Positions 1 to 5,777 of a stretch of DNA of 6,309 nucleotides are shown one piece after another. Origin of the DNA: Promethearchaeota archaeon. Its GTDB lineage: Archaea; Asgardarchaeota; Lokiarchaeia; Sigynarchaeales; MK-D1. The stretch is from NCBI GenBank assembly GCA_016839865.1, contig JAEOTN010000169.1, forward strand, positions 1 through 6,309, read 5' to 3'. The position numbers and the translations under genes are program-made. Numbering within the stretch: the first letter of the stretch is position 1; each line of letters opens with the position of its first letter. A model generated the notes under the pieces. The model made no database searches, was not told the DNA's origin, and saw only the letters and a program-made list of their open reading frames with translations.

Positions 1-21
1 ATTAACTATCAACGATACTAC

Positions 22-49
22 AAAAAATAAATAGAGTGGGTTCCATTTT
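22..49 (+). promoter_or_regulatory. Putative archaeal promoter of the beta-helix gene
   Basis: An A-rich TATA-like stretch (AAAAAATAAATA, 22-33) lies about 29 nt before the ATG at 58, the spacing expected if transcription starts at or just before the start codon. No Shine-Dalgarno sequence is seen in the last 15 nt, so a leaderless or very short leader is likely. TTCCATTTT at 41-49 resembles a motif found before two downstream genes. The call rests on composition and spacing only. Confidence 0.4.
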
Positions 50-57
50 CACAAACA

Positions 58-1128
58 ATGTCACATACAAAATTAGGTAAAATGACTCTCATCTTGTTGG
101 TTTCTGCAATTATTGTTAGTGTTGTATCGATACCAACAAATTCTACGCAAAATACAAGTAATGTTCAATTTTTACACTCATCTGCATACTCCCTAAACCA
201 GAGTGAATCTCTAATAATTACAAACAATACTGTATTAGATAGTTACTGCATAAATGGCACTGGAACAAGAGAAGATCCCCACATTTTCGAGGATTATATT
301 TTCAATTATGCGTTAAATGACACTGCGATTCTTATTTCAGAAAATGTAACTGAATATTTCATTATCCGAAATTGCACCATTATCAACAATCAGACCGAAG
401 CTAAAGGAATCGGTATAACAATGATGTCTAATGTTGGAATAATTGAAAACTGTACTATTACTAACACATTAGATGGGATTCACTTAGAAGGAAACAATCA
501 TTTCGTGAATGACACGAAAATTGACGCTGATCAATTTGGAATTTATGCAAAAGATAGCACAAATCTAACTATTACTCTCACACAAGTAATTGGAGTGTCT
601 TACGGATTCTCATTTCATTATTGCGACAATTTAACTATCCAATATAATTCCTTAAGCACAGGAACTACTGGGATACAATTATATTCGTGTACTAATTTTG
701 ACATCAAGACCAATATAATTGGAGGATTTTCTACAGGGATATTAATTGTAGAATCCCCACCGAAAATGGGATCTGTAAATATGATAGTAGGAAATGTGCT
801 TACTCAAAATGAAAAACAAGCTCAATTAATTACAGACGATTGTAATACAATGTTCTACGATGAATCAACTCAAACTGGTAATTTATGGGATGATTGGAGG
901 GGTTGGGGCAAATACAAAACAGGTACAGGGGTAGTAGATTTATATCCAATGGAAATCGGAGTAGGACTCGATCCAAATAATCCTGATATCCGGGATTTAG
1001 AATTGACACTAGCACCTAAATTACCTTTTAAATTATGGTTCTGGATATTTGCACCAACTTTGGTAGGTCTGGGAATAGTTTCGTTTTTCATATATTGGAA
1101 ACTTATCATGCAACCGAAATCTCAATAA
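58..1128 (+). CDS. Cell-surface right-handed beta-helix protein (NosD-like), C-terminally membrane-anchored
   Basis: A 356-residue secreted protein. Residues 10-25 are a hydrophobic signal segment after a Lys-containing N-terminus. From about residue 64 (INGTGTREDPHIFEDY) it enters a right-handed parallel beta-helix of the NosD/pectate-lyase-like type, with repeated coils of the form 'xxIxNCTIxNxxxGI' to about residue 230. A segment with NLWDDWRGWG (275-284) and a DLYP motif (294-297) closes the solenoid, as is common in archaeal beta-helix surface proteins. Residues about 324-349 form one C-terminal transmembrane helix with a short polar tail, so the solenoid should face outward. Thirteen N-X-S/T sequons fall between residues 28 and 193, suggesting heavy N-glycosylation. 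No catalytic residues can be assigned; a role in surface structure, adhesion or glycan binding is inference. The first ATG is used because it directly precedes the signal segment and fits the promoter spacing. Confidence 0.85.
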   Translation: MSHTKLGKMTLILLVSAIIVSVVSIPTNSTQNTSNVQFLHSSAYSLNQSESLIITNNTVLDSYCINGTGTREDPHIFEDYIFNYALNDTAILISENVTEYFIIRNCTIINNQTEAKGIGITMMSNVGIIENCTITNTLDGIHLEGNNHFVNDTKIDADQFGIYAKDSTNLTITLTQVIGVSYGFSFHYCDNLTIQYNSLSTGTTGIQLYSCTNFDIKTNIIGGFSTGILIVESPPKMGSVNMIVGNVLTQNEKQAQLITDDCNTMFYDESTQTGNLWDDWRGWGKYKTGTGVVDLYPMEIGVGLDPNNPDIRDLELTLAPKLPFKLWFWIFAPTLVGLGIVSFFIYWKLIMQPKSQ

Positions 1129-1135
1129 ATCCACC

Positions 1136-1154
1136 TTTTTTACTTTTACTTTTT
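1136..1154 (+). terminator. T-rich archaeal-type terminator after the beta-helix gene
   Basis: Three T-runs of 6, 4 and 5 (1136-1141, 1144-1147, 1150-1154) begin 8 nt after the stop codon, separated by AC. No GC-rich stem precedes them. Clustered U-runs without a hairpin are the known archaeal intrinsic termination signal. Confidence 0.6.
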
Positions 1155-1202
1155 CAAATCTCATCTAAATGTTATCAGCTTAATTCATGGATGTTACATA
1201 GA

Positions 1203-1223
1203 TGGTAATTTCGTTTATTACCA
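1203..1223. repeat. 7-bp inverted repeat with 7-nt loop
   Basis: TGGTAAT (1203-1209) pairs perfectly with ATTACCA (1217-1223). It lies about 150 nt upstream of the acetyltransferase promoter, directly before the ATGATATATCAT palindrome at 1228-1239. It could be a protein-binding operator or a short RNA hairpin; function is unknown. Confidence 0.4.
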
Positions 1224-1266
1224 AACTATGATATATCATTTTTGTCGGTATTGAAATTCATGCGAT

Positions 1267-1283
1267 GTTATTTTGTAAATAAC
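1267..1283. repeat. 7-bp inverted repeat with 3-nt loop
   Basis: GTTATTT (1267-1273) and AAATAAC (1277-1283) are perfect reverse complements separated by TGT. The arms are almost entirely A/T, so the RNA stem would be weak; a dyad for a DNA-binding protein is equally possible. Confidence 0.35.
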
Positions 1284-1288
1284 CTTTA

Positions 1289-1317
1289 ACAGTTTTATAA
1301 AAAATTAACTAAACTGT
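1289..1317. repeat. 7-bp inverted repeat with 15-nt spacer
   Basis: ACAGTTT (1289-1295) and AAACTGT (1311-1317) are perfect reverse complements flanking an A/T-only core that includes TTATAAAAAATTAA. The dyad sits roughly 50-80 nt upstream of the acetyltransferase TATA-like box, a position compatible with a transcription-factor site. Confidence 0.35.
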
Positions 1318-1363
1318 AACACCAACACAGCCAAAAAACCTAGAATATTACCGATATGACATG

Positions 1364-1396
1364 ACTAAAGGTTTAAAAATAACACTTCTACTTTAT
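1364..1396 (+). promoter_or_regulatory. Putative TATA/BRE promoter of the GNAT gene plus shared motif
   Basis: ACTAAAGG followed by TTTAAAAAT (1372-1380) looks like an archaeal BRE plus TATA box. Centred near 1376, it predicts a transcript start around 1401 and a leader of about 20 nt before the ATG at 1422. Just downstream, ACTTCTACTTTAT (1384-1396) matches 12 of 13 bases with a sequence in front of the GH16 gene. Confidence 0.55.
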
Positions 1397-1421
1397 CCAA
1401 CGAGAAATAGGAAATAGAGAA

Positions 1422-2534
1422 ATGAGTAATAAGCCAAAAAAATACATCGGAGAATTTGAAAGTAAAAAGAATAAACGCCCTTTTGGCGTACGATTTGCTA
1501 CTGCTAAAGATGCAAAATCCATCTCGGATATTTTATTCGATGCTTATGGTTTCGAGTATGTTAATCCTCAAGTATATGATGAGAAAAAAATCAAAGACCT
1601 AATCGGTCACCAAAAAACAGTTATTTGGGGTATTGCGGAATCTAAAGACGAAAAAAAAGAACCTGCGGCAATATGTGTTGCTGAAAGAAAAAATAAGTTC
1701 TCAATTCATGCGAAAAAAACTGTAGTTCACAATAAATTCCGAGGGATGGGCTTAGGAAGAGGATTGGGAGTGAATAGTCTTATGTCCATTTTGCAACGAC
1801 CTGAAAATAAAGATGTGGTTAGATTAGATTCGGATGTTCGAACTACTCAATTAAATTCACAATTAATGGCAGAAGCAGCTGGTTCATTTCCCTATGCGTT
1901 TATTCCAAATTATAATAATTTTGCTGATAAACGTTCGCATGATATTTCTTCAGGACCGTTTACGAAAGGTAGAAAAGAATCTGTTGTCATGTACGTCGCT
2001 CCTATCAATGGGTTTTGGAAAAAACGGACTAATTCTGTTGTCTTACATGATAATGAGTTGATATTGACGTTTTATTCAATGATCAAAGAATATAATCGAA
2101 AAATGAAGAAAGATGATGTCACTCTTCATGGTACGGTTCCAAAAACCGGTCCAAGTGACTACACTGTTGAAGAAGATCCCTATAAAGGTACAGTTATGAT
2201 TGTTGGTTACTTAAACCAAGATTCTATTAACAAGATTTTGGGTACCTATGAACAATGGAATGTTGTCGAGTGGAGAATTCCTACCACTAAAAAGGGAATA
2301 GTCTCTCAGCATTTGGCATTAAAAAATAAATTTATTTTGTCAGGGTACGATCCTGGATCCTACCCTAATGAATCCGGAGAATTGGTTGACACACTTGTCA
2401 TGTGCATATTTCCTAATGGAGTGGAATTGACTCAATTTGAATGTGTGGAACTGACAAAAAGCAACAAATTTATCGCTTCTAAGGTAATCAATCAACTTAC
2501 GCAATATTATCCTGCTTGTATTGAATACATATAA
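1422..2534 (+). CDS. GNAT-family N-acetyltransferase with long C-terminal domain
   Basis: A 370-residue soluble protein. The N-terminal half (about residues 21-195) reads as a GNAT fold: VRFATAKDAKSISDIL opens with the typical beta1-alpha1, and V101-VHNKFRGMGLG carries the acetyl-CoA pyrophosphate-binding motif A (R107-G-M-G110-x-G112). After PYAFIPNYNN (157-166) the protein continues well beyond a single GNAT domain of about 150-180 residues. The rest (about 200-370) includes a Lys/Arg-rich helix (NRKMKK) and a section ending GYDPGSYPN...DTLVMCIF that resembles the last strands of a second, degenerate GNAT module; that reading is inference. The acyl acceptor cannot be predicted. The ATG at 1422 is chosen because it follows the TATA-like box with a short purine-rich leader (GAAATAGAGAA), although no strong SD is present. 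It may share regulation with the following GH16 gene. Confidence 0.75.
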   Translation: MSNKPKKYIGEFESKKNKRPFGVRFATAKDAKSISDILFDAYGFEYVNPQVYDEKKIKDLIGHQKTVIWGIAESKDEKKEPAAICVAERKNKFSIHAKKTVVHNKFRGMGLGRGLGVNSLMSILQRPENKDVVRLDSDVRTTQLNSQLMAEAAGSFPYAFIPNYNNFADKRSHDISSGPFTKGRKESVVMYVAPINGFWKKRTNSVVLHDNELILTFYSMIKEYNRKMKKDDVTLHGTVPKTGPSDYTVEEDPYKGTVMIVGYLNQDSINKILGTYEQWNVVEWRIPTTKKGIVSQHLALKNKFILSGYDPGSYPNESGELVDTLVMCIFPNGVELTQFECVELTKSNKFIASKVINQLTQYYPACIEYI

Positions 2535-2545
2535 CCGGTAACTTA

Positions 2546-2574
2546 TAGCTAAAAACACAAAACTTCTATTTTAT
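2546..2574 (+). promoter_or_regulatory. Putative promoter of the GH16-epimerase pair with shared motif
   Basis: In the 69 nt between the acetyltransferase stop and the GH16 TTG, an A-rich element (AGCTAAAAACAC, from 2547) is followed by ACTTCTATTTTAT (2562-2574). The same order and near-identical motif occur before the acetyltransferase gene. This suggests the pair has its own promoter, with a start near 2578, rather than depending only on readthrough. Confidence 0.4.
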
Positions 2575-2590
2575 TTATCTCTTGATCACA

Positions 2591-2595
2591 AGGAG
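2591..2595 (+). promoter_or_regulatory. Shine-Dalgarno that selects the GH16 TTG start
   Basis: AGGAG at 2591-2595 is separated by 8 nt from TTG at 2604. The in-frame GTG at 2595 begins inside this motif and so cannot be served by it. The geometry favours initiation at TTG 2604. Confidence 0.65.
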
Positions 2596-2603
2596 TGAAT
2601 GAG

Positions 2604-3512
2604 TTGAAACAAAAGACAAAAACTATTCTCTTATCCATTGGAGTGGTACTACTTTTAGTAATTAGTTTTTTTTTACCAGCATTTCTTGTGTATCGGTTCA
2701 AATATCGATATCCTGACGTTTTTAAGAATCCAGATCGATGGGAATTAGTGTTTGAAGATGATTTTTTTGGAACAGAACTCAACTCTTCCTATTGGTCAAA
2801 AAACTATCATGATGGCTTTCCCCACGGAGGGCATACCCATAATCATCGAGGTTATATGACGGAAGAAAATGTGAATGTGAGTGATGGAATTCTAGTTATT
2901 AGATCTGAAAATGAAACTCATCCAGACGCTCCTCCAGCTGAATATACTTTCAATCAATGGATGGAATATAATTTTACTACAGGAGCTATAACTTCTTTTG
3001 AGAAAATGCAGTTCAAATTTGGATATGTGGAAGCACGAATGAAAATGCCCAAGTCAAAAGGATTTTGGCCTGCATTTTGGACCTTACCAGGAGAAGGAGG
3101 ATGGCCTCCGGAAATTGACATTCATGAATTCTTGAGTTCTCACGAAAAACGAGTATCAGGTGCTTATCATTATGGGGGTAGTTGGGAAAATCTTACTTCA
3201 TTTGGACTCTTTCATAACACTGGAGTAGATTTATCTGAAGATTTTCATCGTTTTGGACTTGAATGGGCACCAGATCATTTAAGCTGGTATTTTGATGGAA
3301 AACAGATGGGGGGATATTTCTCTAACACAGAAGCAATTGCTGAACTAGGACCACAATATATCTTGATAAATTTAGCAATAGGTGGATGGGAAGATGATCC
3401 TGATTCCACAACCTTATGGCCGGCTTTTTATGAAACCGACTATGTGAAAATATGGCAATTATTACCTGAATTTGCTTTCGAAGGACAGGAAATAACATTC
3501 AATTATGTCTGA
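2604..3512 (+). CDS. Membrane-anchored GH16 family glycoside hydrolase (beta-glucanase/laminarinase-like)
   Basis: A retaining endo-beta-glycanase of family GH16. From the TTG start it has 302 residues; numbers here count from the upstream GTG at 2595 (305 residues). Residues 11-33 are a single hydrophobic signal-anchor behind a Lys-rich N-terminus, so the catalytic domain should lie outside the cell. The jelly-roll domain (about 49-290) shows WELVFEDDF at the start, GFWPAFWTLP (156-165), the active-site strand E173-I-D175-I-H-E178 (the E-x-D-x-x-E form, nucleophile and acid/base glutamates intact), FGLEWAPDHLSWYFDG, and NLAIGGW...DYVKIWQ at the end. A His-rich loop (HGGHTHNHRGY, 77-87) occupies the region leading to the first substrate-cleft strand. 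Likely substrates are beta-1,3 or mixed-linkage glucans or related surface polysaccharides; the exact specificity cannot be read. The next gene follows after 9 nt, indicating an operon. Confidence 0.88.
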   Translation: MKQKTKTILLSIGVVLLLVISFFLPAFLVYRFKYRYPDVFKNPDRWELVFEDDFFGTELNSSYWSKNYHDGFPHGGHTHNHRGYMTEENVNVSDGILVIRSENETHPDAPPAEYTFNQWMEYNFTTGAITSFEKMQFKFGYVEARMKMPKSKGFWPAFWTLPGEGGWPPEIDIHEFLSSHEKRVSGAYHYGGSWENLTSFGLFHNTGVDLSEDFHRFGLEWAPDHLSWYFDGKQMGGYFSNTEAIAELGPQYILINLAIGGWEDDPDSTTLWPAFYETDYVKIWQLLPEFAFEGQEITFNYV

Positions 3513-3517
3513 GGAGA
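3513..3517 (+). promoter_or_regulatory. Shine-Dalgarno of the epimerase-like gene
   Basis: GGAGA directly follows the GH16 stop (3510-3512) and ends 4 nt before the ATG at 3522. The whole gap between the two genes is essentially this ribosome-binding site, which supports translation from a shared mRNA. Confidence 0.7.
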
Positions 3518-3521
3518 TTAG

Positions 3522-4430
3522 ATGTCCAAAAGAACACTTGTGATAACAGGAGCAAATGGATTTATTGGTGTAAATTTAATCCATGAGGCAAAACATCGAA
3601 ATTGGCACGTTAAAGGGATTGTTCGACGTCCAGATGCAGCCGGATACATAAAAAAAATGGGGGCAGAACCGGTCATTATTAGCGATCTGGATGATATCGC
3701 CTATAGGAATGCTTTCACGGGCTGTACCGCAGTAGTTCACTTAATTGGGATTATTAATGAGAAAACTACCACGTACCAAAAAGCACATGTCGAATCAACC
3801 AGAATTGTATTAGAAAGTGCAGAGTCCGAAGGATTAAACCGCGTAATAAATGTTTCAGGATTAGGTGTAGATCTCTATGGTAAGACTGACTGGGCAAACA
3901 ATCCTTATTTTGGTTCAAAACTGGATGCTGAACGTCTTCTTCCAAAATATTCCATCCCATTTGTAAATTTTCGTCCTACCTACATATTTGGTCCAGAGAG
4001 TTACTGGTTTTCTTCTCTATTCCGTGGGATCAAAAAAGGAAGGATCAACATGATTGGCGATGGTCTAATTCCTATGCAACCAGTTTATGTCAAGGATGTA
4101 GTCCACAGTTTTCTTGCAGCTACTGAGGGTTTAGGAAAAAATAATGTACATTATGATATGGTAGGTCCTGAAGTAACAAACATGAGAGATATTGTCCAAC
4201 GTGTAATAAGATACTTTCAGAAGATAAATAAATTAAAAAATAATGTCGAAATACACCACATTCCATATTCGGAAGCACCTAAACGTCTTAAAATATCTAA
4301 AGAAAAAGCATCCGTTTCACAATGTGATTTATTAGGTGATACTACACCTTTAATACGAGATTTGGGTGTTAAAATGACACCGTTGAATCAGGCGATTAAA
4401 TATACAATTCGAAATTTTCATTTGAGCTGA
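3522..4430 (+). CDS. NAD(P)-dependent epimerase/dehydratase, NDUFA9-like atypical SDR
   Basis: A 302-residue extended or atypical short-chain dehydrogenase/reductase. The Rossmann motif G10-A-N-G13-F-I-G16 binds the dinucleotide; VRRP (34-37), after the second strand, could favour NADP but is only suggestive. VVHLIGII (71-78) is characteristic of the NDUFA9-like (complex I 39-kDa-like) branch. S112, Y129 and K133 (NPYFGSK) give a Ser-Tyr-xxx-Lys arrangement like the catalytic set. NFRPTYIFGPE (149-159) and QPVYVKDV (186-193) are standard substrate-domain landmarks, so it may be a true sugar-nucleotide epimerase/reductase or a nonspecific family member. It has no membrane segment and is predicted cytosolic, whereas its operon partner GH16 is extracellular. 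A link through surface-polysaccharide metabolism is plausible but unproven. Length is normal and no damage is visible. Confidence 0.82.
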   Translation: MSKRTLVITGANGFIGVNLIHEAKHRNWHVKGIVRRPDAAGYIKKMGAEPVIISDLDDIAYRNAFTGCTAVVHLIGIINEKTTTYQKAHVESTRIVLESAESEGLNRVINVSGLGVDLYGKTDWANNPYFGSKLDAERLLPKYSIPFVNFRPTYIFGPESYWFSSLFRGIKKGRINMIGDGLIPMQPVYVKDVVHSFLAATEGLGKNNVHYDMVGPEVTNMRDIVQRVIRYFQKINKLKNNVEIHHIPYSEAPKRLKISKEKASVSQCDLLGDTTPLIRDLGVKMTPLNQAIKYTIRNFHLS

Positions 4431-4448
4431 TTTTCATATTTTGATTTT
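4431..4448 (+). terminator. T-run terminator at the convergent gene ends
   Basis: Three TTTT runs (4431-4434, 4439-4442, 4445-4448) follow the epimerase stop at once, filling the 16-nt gap and reaching into the end of the opposing dehydrogenase gene. This matches hairpin-free archaeal termination for the rightward transcript. No comparable T-run is seen for the leftward transcript in the gap. Confidence 0.5.
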
Positions 4449-5685
4449 ATTCATAAATCTTTTCATCTGGGGCATTGCTTTCCTTCGCGTCCAATTCCAC
4501 ATCTCGTCCATTTTCTTCTGATTTCAGTAATTCGTTAAAATACTCATGTTGGATAATCAGATTCATTACTTCACTAGTTCCAGTCCAAATCGTGGATAAC
4601 CTAATATCACGGAACATGCGTTCAATAGGAAAAACATTTGTATATCCTATTCCACCTAAAACTTGCATTGCATTGGAAATTATCGTGTTTGCTGATTCTG
4701 TGCTGAATCGTTTTGCTTCAGAAACCAAACGTCTACAAATCGAACCAGATTGCCCCGAATCTATCGCTTTTGCGGTTTGATAAACTATTGCTCTACACGC
4801 ATCCAATAGCATTATCGAATCAGCTAAACGGAAACTAACCCCTTGGAAGGATTTTATGGTTTGACCAAATGCTTTACGTTTGTGTGCATATTTTGTAGCA
4901 ATCTCCAACGATGCACGACTCATACCTAATGTACCAGCTGCAGAAGTCATACGTTCTGGGATCATCATCTGATAAAAGATGAGTCCTCCTTTACCCTCTC
5001 CTAAAACTAGATTTTCTTCAGGTACCTGAACATCCCTTAGGTATAGTCTTCCTGCTCCTCCGCCTCGTGTTCCGAGTAATCCATATAGGTATTTAGTATC
5101 CACACCCATGTCCTTGTCAACAATGAACAGTGAAATTGAATCCCGGGAGGTTCCTTTGGGATTGGTTTTTGCATAGAGAAGGAAAAAATCCGCTCCTTCT
5201 GCTCCTACAACAAATCGTTTCTGACCGTTAAGAATATAATGGTCACCCTCTTTTACTGCAGTAGTAGTTGCACCAAAGAAATCGGATCCACCTCGAGGTT
5301 CAGTGAGAGCCTCTGCGGTAAATTTCTTTCCTTCGAGCATAGATTTCAAGTATTTTTCTTTTTGAATGTCTGATCCAAACTTATCAAGAGCTTCCCCACA
5401 GATGCTTGGGAGCGAATAAAGACAACCAAGAGACATTGGTAATAGTCCAATTTCTTCTAATACTGCAGCTTCAGTGATCCATCCAAGTCCTTGTCCTCCC
5501 CATTGTTTAGGGAATCGCAAACCAAGGAGATGATGTTCAGCAAGTTTTTTCACATACTCAGTGGGATATTGGATTTCATCCGCATCCATATCGAGTATCA
5601 TTTGGCGAGGTACTTGTTTTTTTACAAAATCTCTCGCTTTATCCCGCCATTTAATTGACTCATCATCAAGCATAAAATCATACAT
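4447..5685 (-). CDS. Acyl-CoA dehydrogenase, IVD/LCAD-type catalytic Glu placement
   Basis: FAD-dependent alpha,beta-dehydrogenase of acyl-CoA thioesters, expected to pass electrons to ETF. Residues are numbered from the upstream ATG at 5706 (419 residues); the preferred start is M8 at 5685 (412 residues), since [10 protein letters not shown] is a normal family N-terminus and a TATA-like box at 5707-5714 sits about 25 nt before it. Signatures are [10 protein letters not shown] (133-142), LNGQKRF (159-165), RKAFGQTI in the C-terminal helical domain, and [20 protein letters not shown] (348-367). The MCAD-type catalytic Glu is replaced by Thr375 (IWTGTSEV), while Glu251 in [10 protein letters not shown] aligns with the helix-G Glu of isovaleryl-CoA and long-chain dehydrogenases, so it is probably active. 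The usual W-I-T/S flavin-contact motif reads F165-V-V167. The acidic C-terminal tail (about 396-419) looks like a lineage extension. The substrate is unknown; a branched or bulky acyl-CoA is possible. Confidence 0.88.
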   Translation of the reverse strand: MYDFMLDDESIKWRDKARDFVKKQVPRQMILDMDADEIQYPTEYVKKLAEHHLLGLRFPKQWGGQGLGWITEAAVLEEIGLLPMSLGCLYSLPSICGEALDKFGSDIQKEKYLKSMLEGKKFTAEALTEPRGGSDFFGATTTAVKEGDHYILNGQKRFVVGAEGADFFLLYAKTNPKGTSRDSISLFIVDKDMGVDTKYLYGLLGTRGGGAGRLYLRDVQVPEENLVLGEGKGGLIFYQMMIPERMTSAAGTLGMSRASLEIATKYAHKRKAFGQTIKSFQGVSFRLADSIMLLDACRAIVYQTAKAIDSGQSGSICRRLVSEAKRFSTESANTIISNAMQVLGGIGYTNVFPIERMFRDIRLSTIWTGTSEVMNLIIQHEYFNELLKSEENGRDVELDAKESNAPDEKIYE

Positions 5686-5706
5686 AGCTACCCACTCGAT
5701 GAACAT

Positions 5707-5717
5707 TTATTTAAGGA
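5707..5717 (-). promoter_or_regulatory. Putative TATA box of the acyl-CoA dehydrogenase gene
   Basis: Read leftward, CCTTAAATAA (5716-5707) abuts the upstream ATG at 5706. A TATA box centred near 5710 would start transcription near 5685, the position of the second in-frame ATG, giving a leaderless mRNA. If so, the first ATG lies upstream of the transcript. Confidence 0.4.
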
Positions 5718-5777
5718 TTAAGGTTAGAATTTCAAAAATACGGAAGAATTAAGTGTTTGTTCTACTCACCTCATTGT

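Larger units (their letters stand above)
1129..1421. other. Intergenic region with short inverted repeats, no gene seen
   Basis: These 293 nt hold the terminator of the upstream gene at the left and the promoter of the acetyltransferase gene at the right. Between them are several short inverted repeats: TGGTAAT/ATTACCA (1203-1209 with 1217-1223), the 12-nt palindrome ATGATATATCAT (1228-1239), GTTATTT/AAATAAC (1267-1273 with 1277-1283) and ACAGTTT/AAACTGT (1289-1295 with 1311-1317). No convincing ORF, tRNA (no T-loop consensus) or C/D-box RNA was found. The repeats could be operators or RNA stems, or could be chance in AT-rich DNA. Confidence 0.5.

Noticed and set aside
830..1109. Two overlapping minus-strand open frames at the end of the beta-helix gene
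   Set aside because: They are antisense to the NLWDDWRGWG region and the membrane anchor, both of which are typical of the plus-strand protein.
1129..1421. Possible tRNA or C/D-box RNA in the long gap
   Set aside because: No GTTC-type T-loop, no cloverleaf pairing and no properly spaced C and D boxes were found.
1651..1658. A8 run in the GNAT gene as a programmed frameshift site
   Set aside because: The frame continues through it without interruption and the codons (Glu-Lys-Lys) explain it; there is no stop or alternative product that would call for slippage.
2549..2782. 77-codon open frame on the minus strand across the GH16 start
   Set aside because: It overlaps the SD, signal-anchor and first catalytic-domain strand of GH16, and its sequence is a low-complexity mirror of those codons.
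3766..3960. 64-codon minus-strand open frame inside the epimerase gene
   Set aside because: It lies opposite conserved SDR sequence including the YxxxK site; no start signal is visible.
4475..4780. 101-codon open frame on the plus strand opposite the acyl-CoA dehydrogenase
   Set aside because: It is antisense to a strongly conserved protein region (the C-terminal FAD and active-site signatures), has no RBS, and its translation resembles no family known to me.
5765..5776. SD-like GAGGTGAG on the minus strand before the URO-D-like gene
   Set aside because: No start codon follows within a useful distance on that strand, and the dehydrogenase start is about 60 nt further on.
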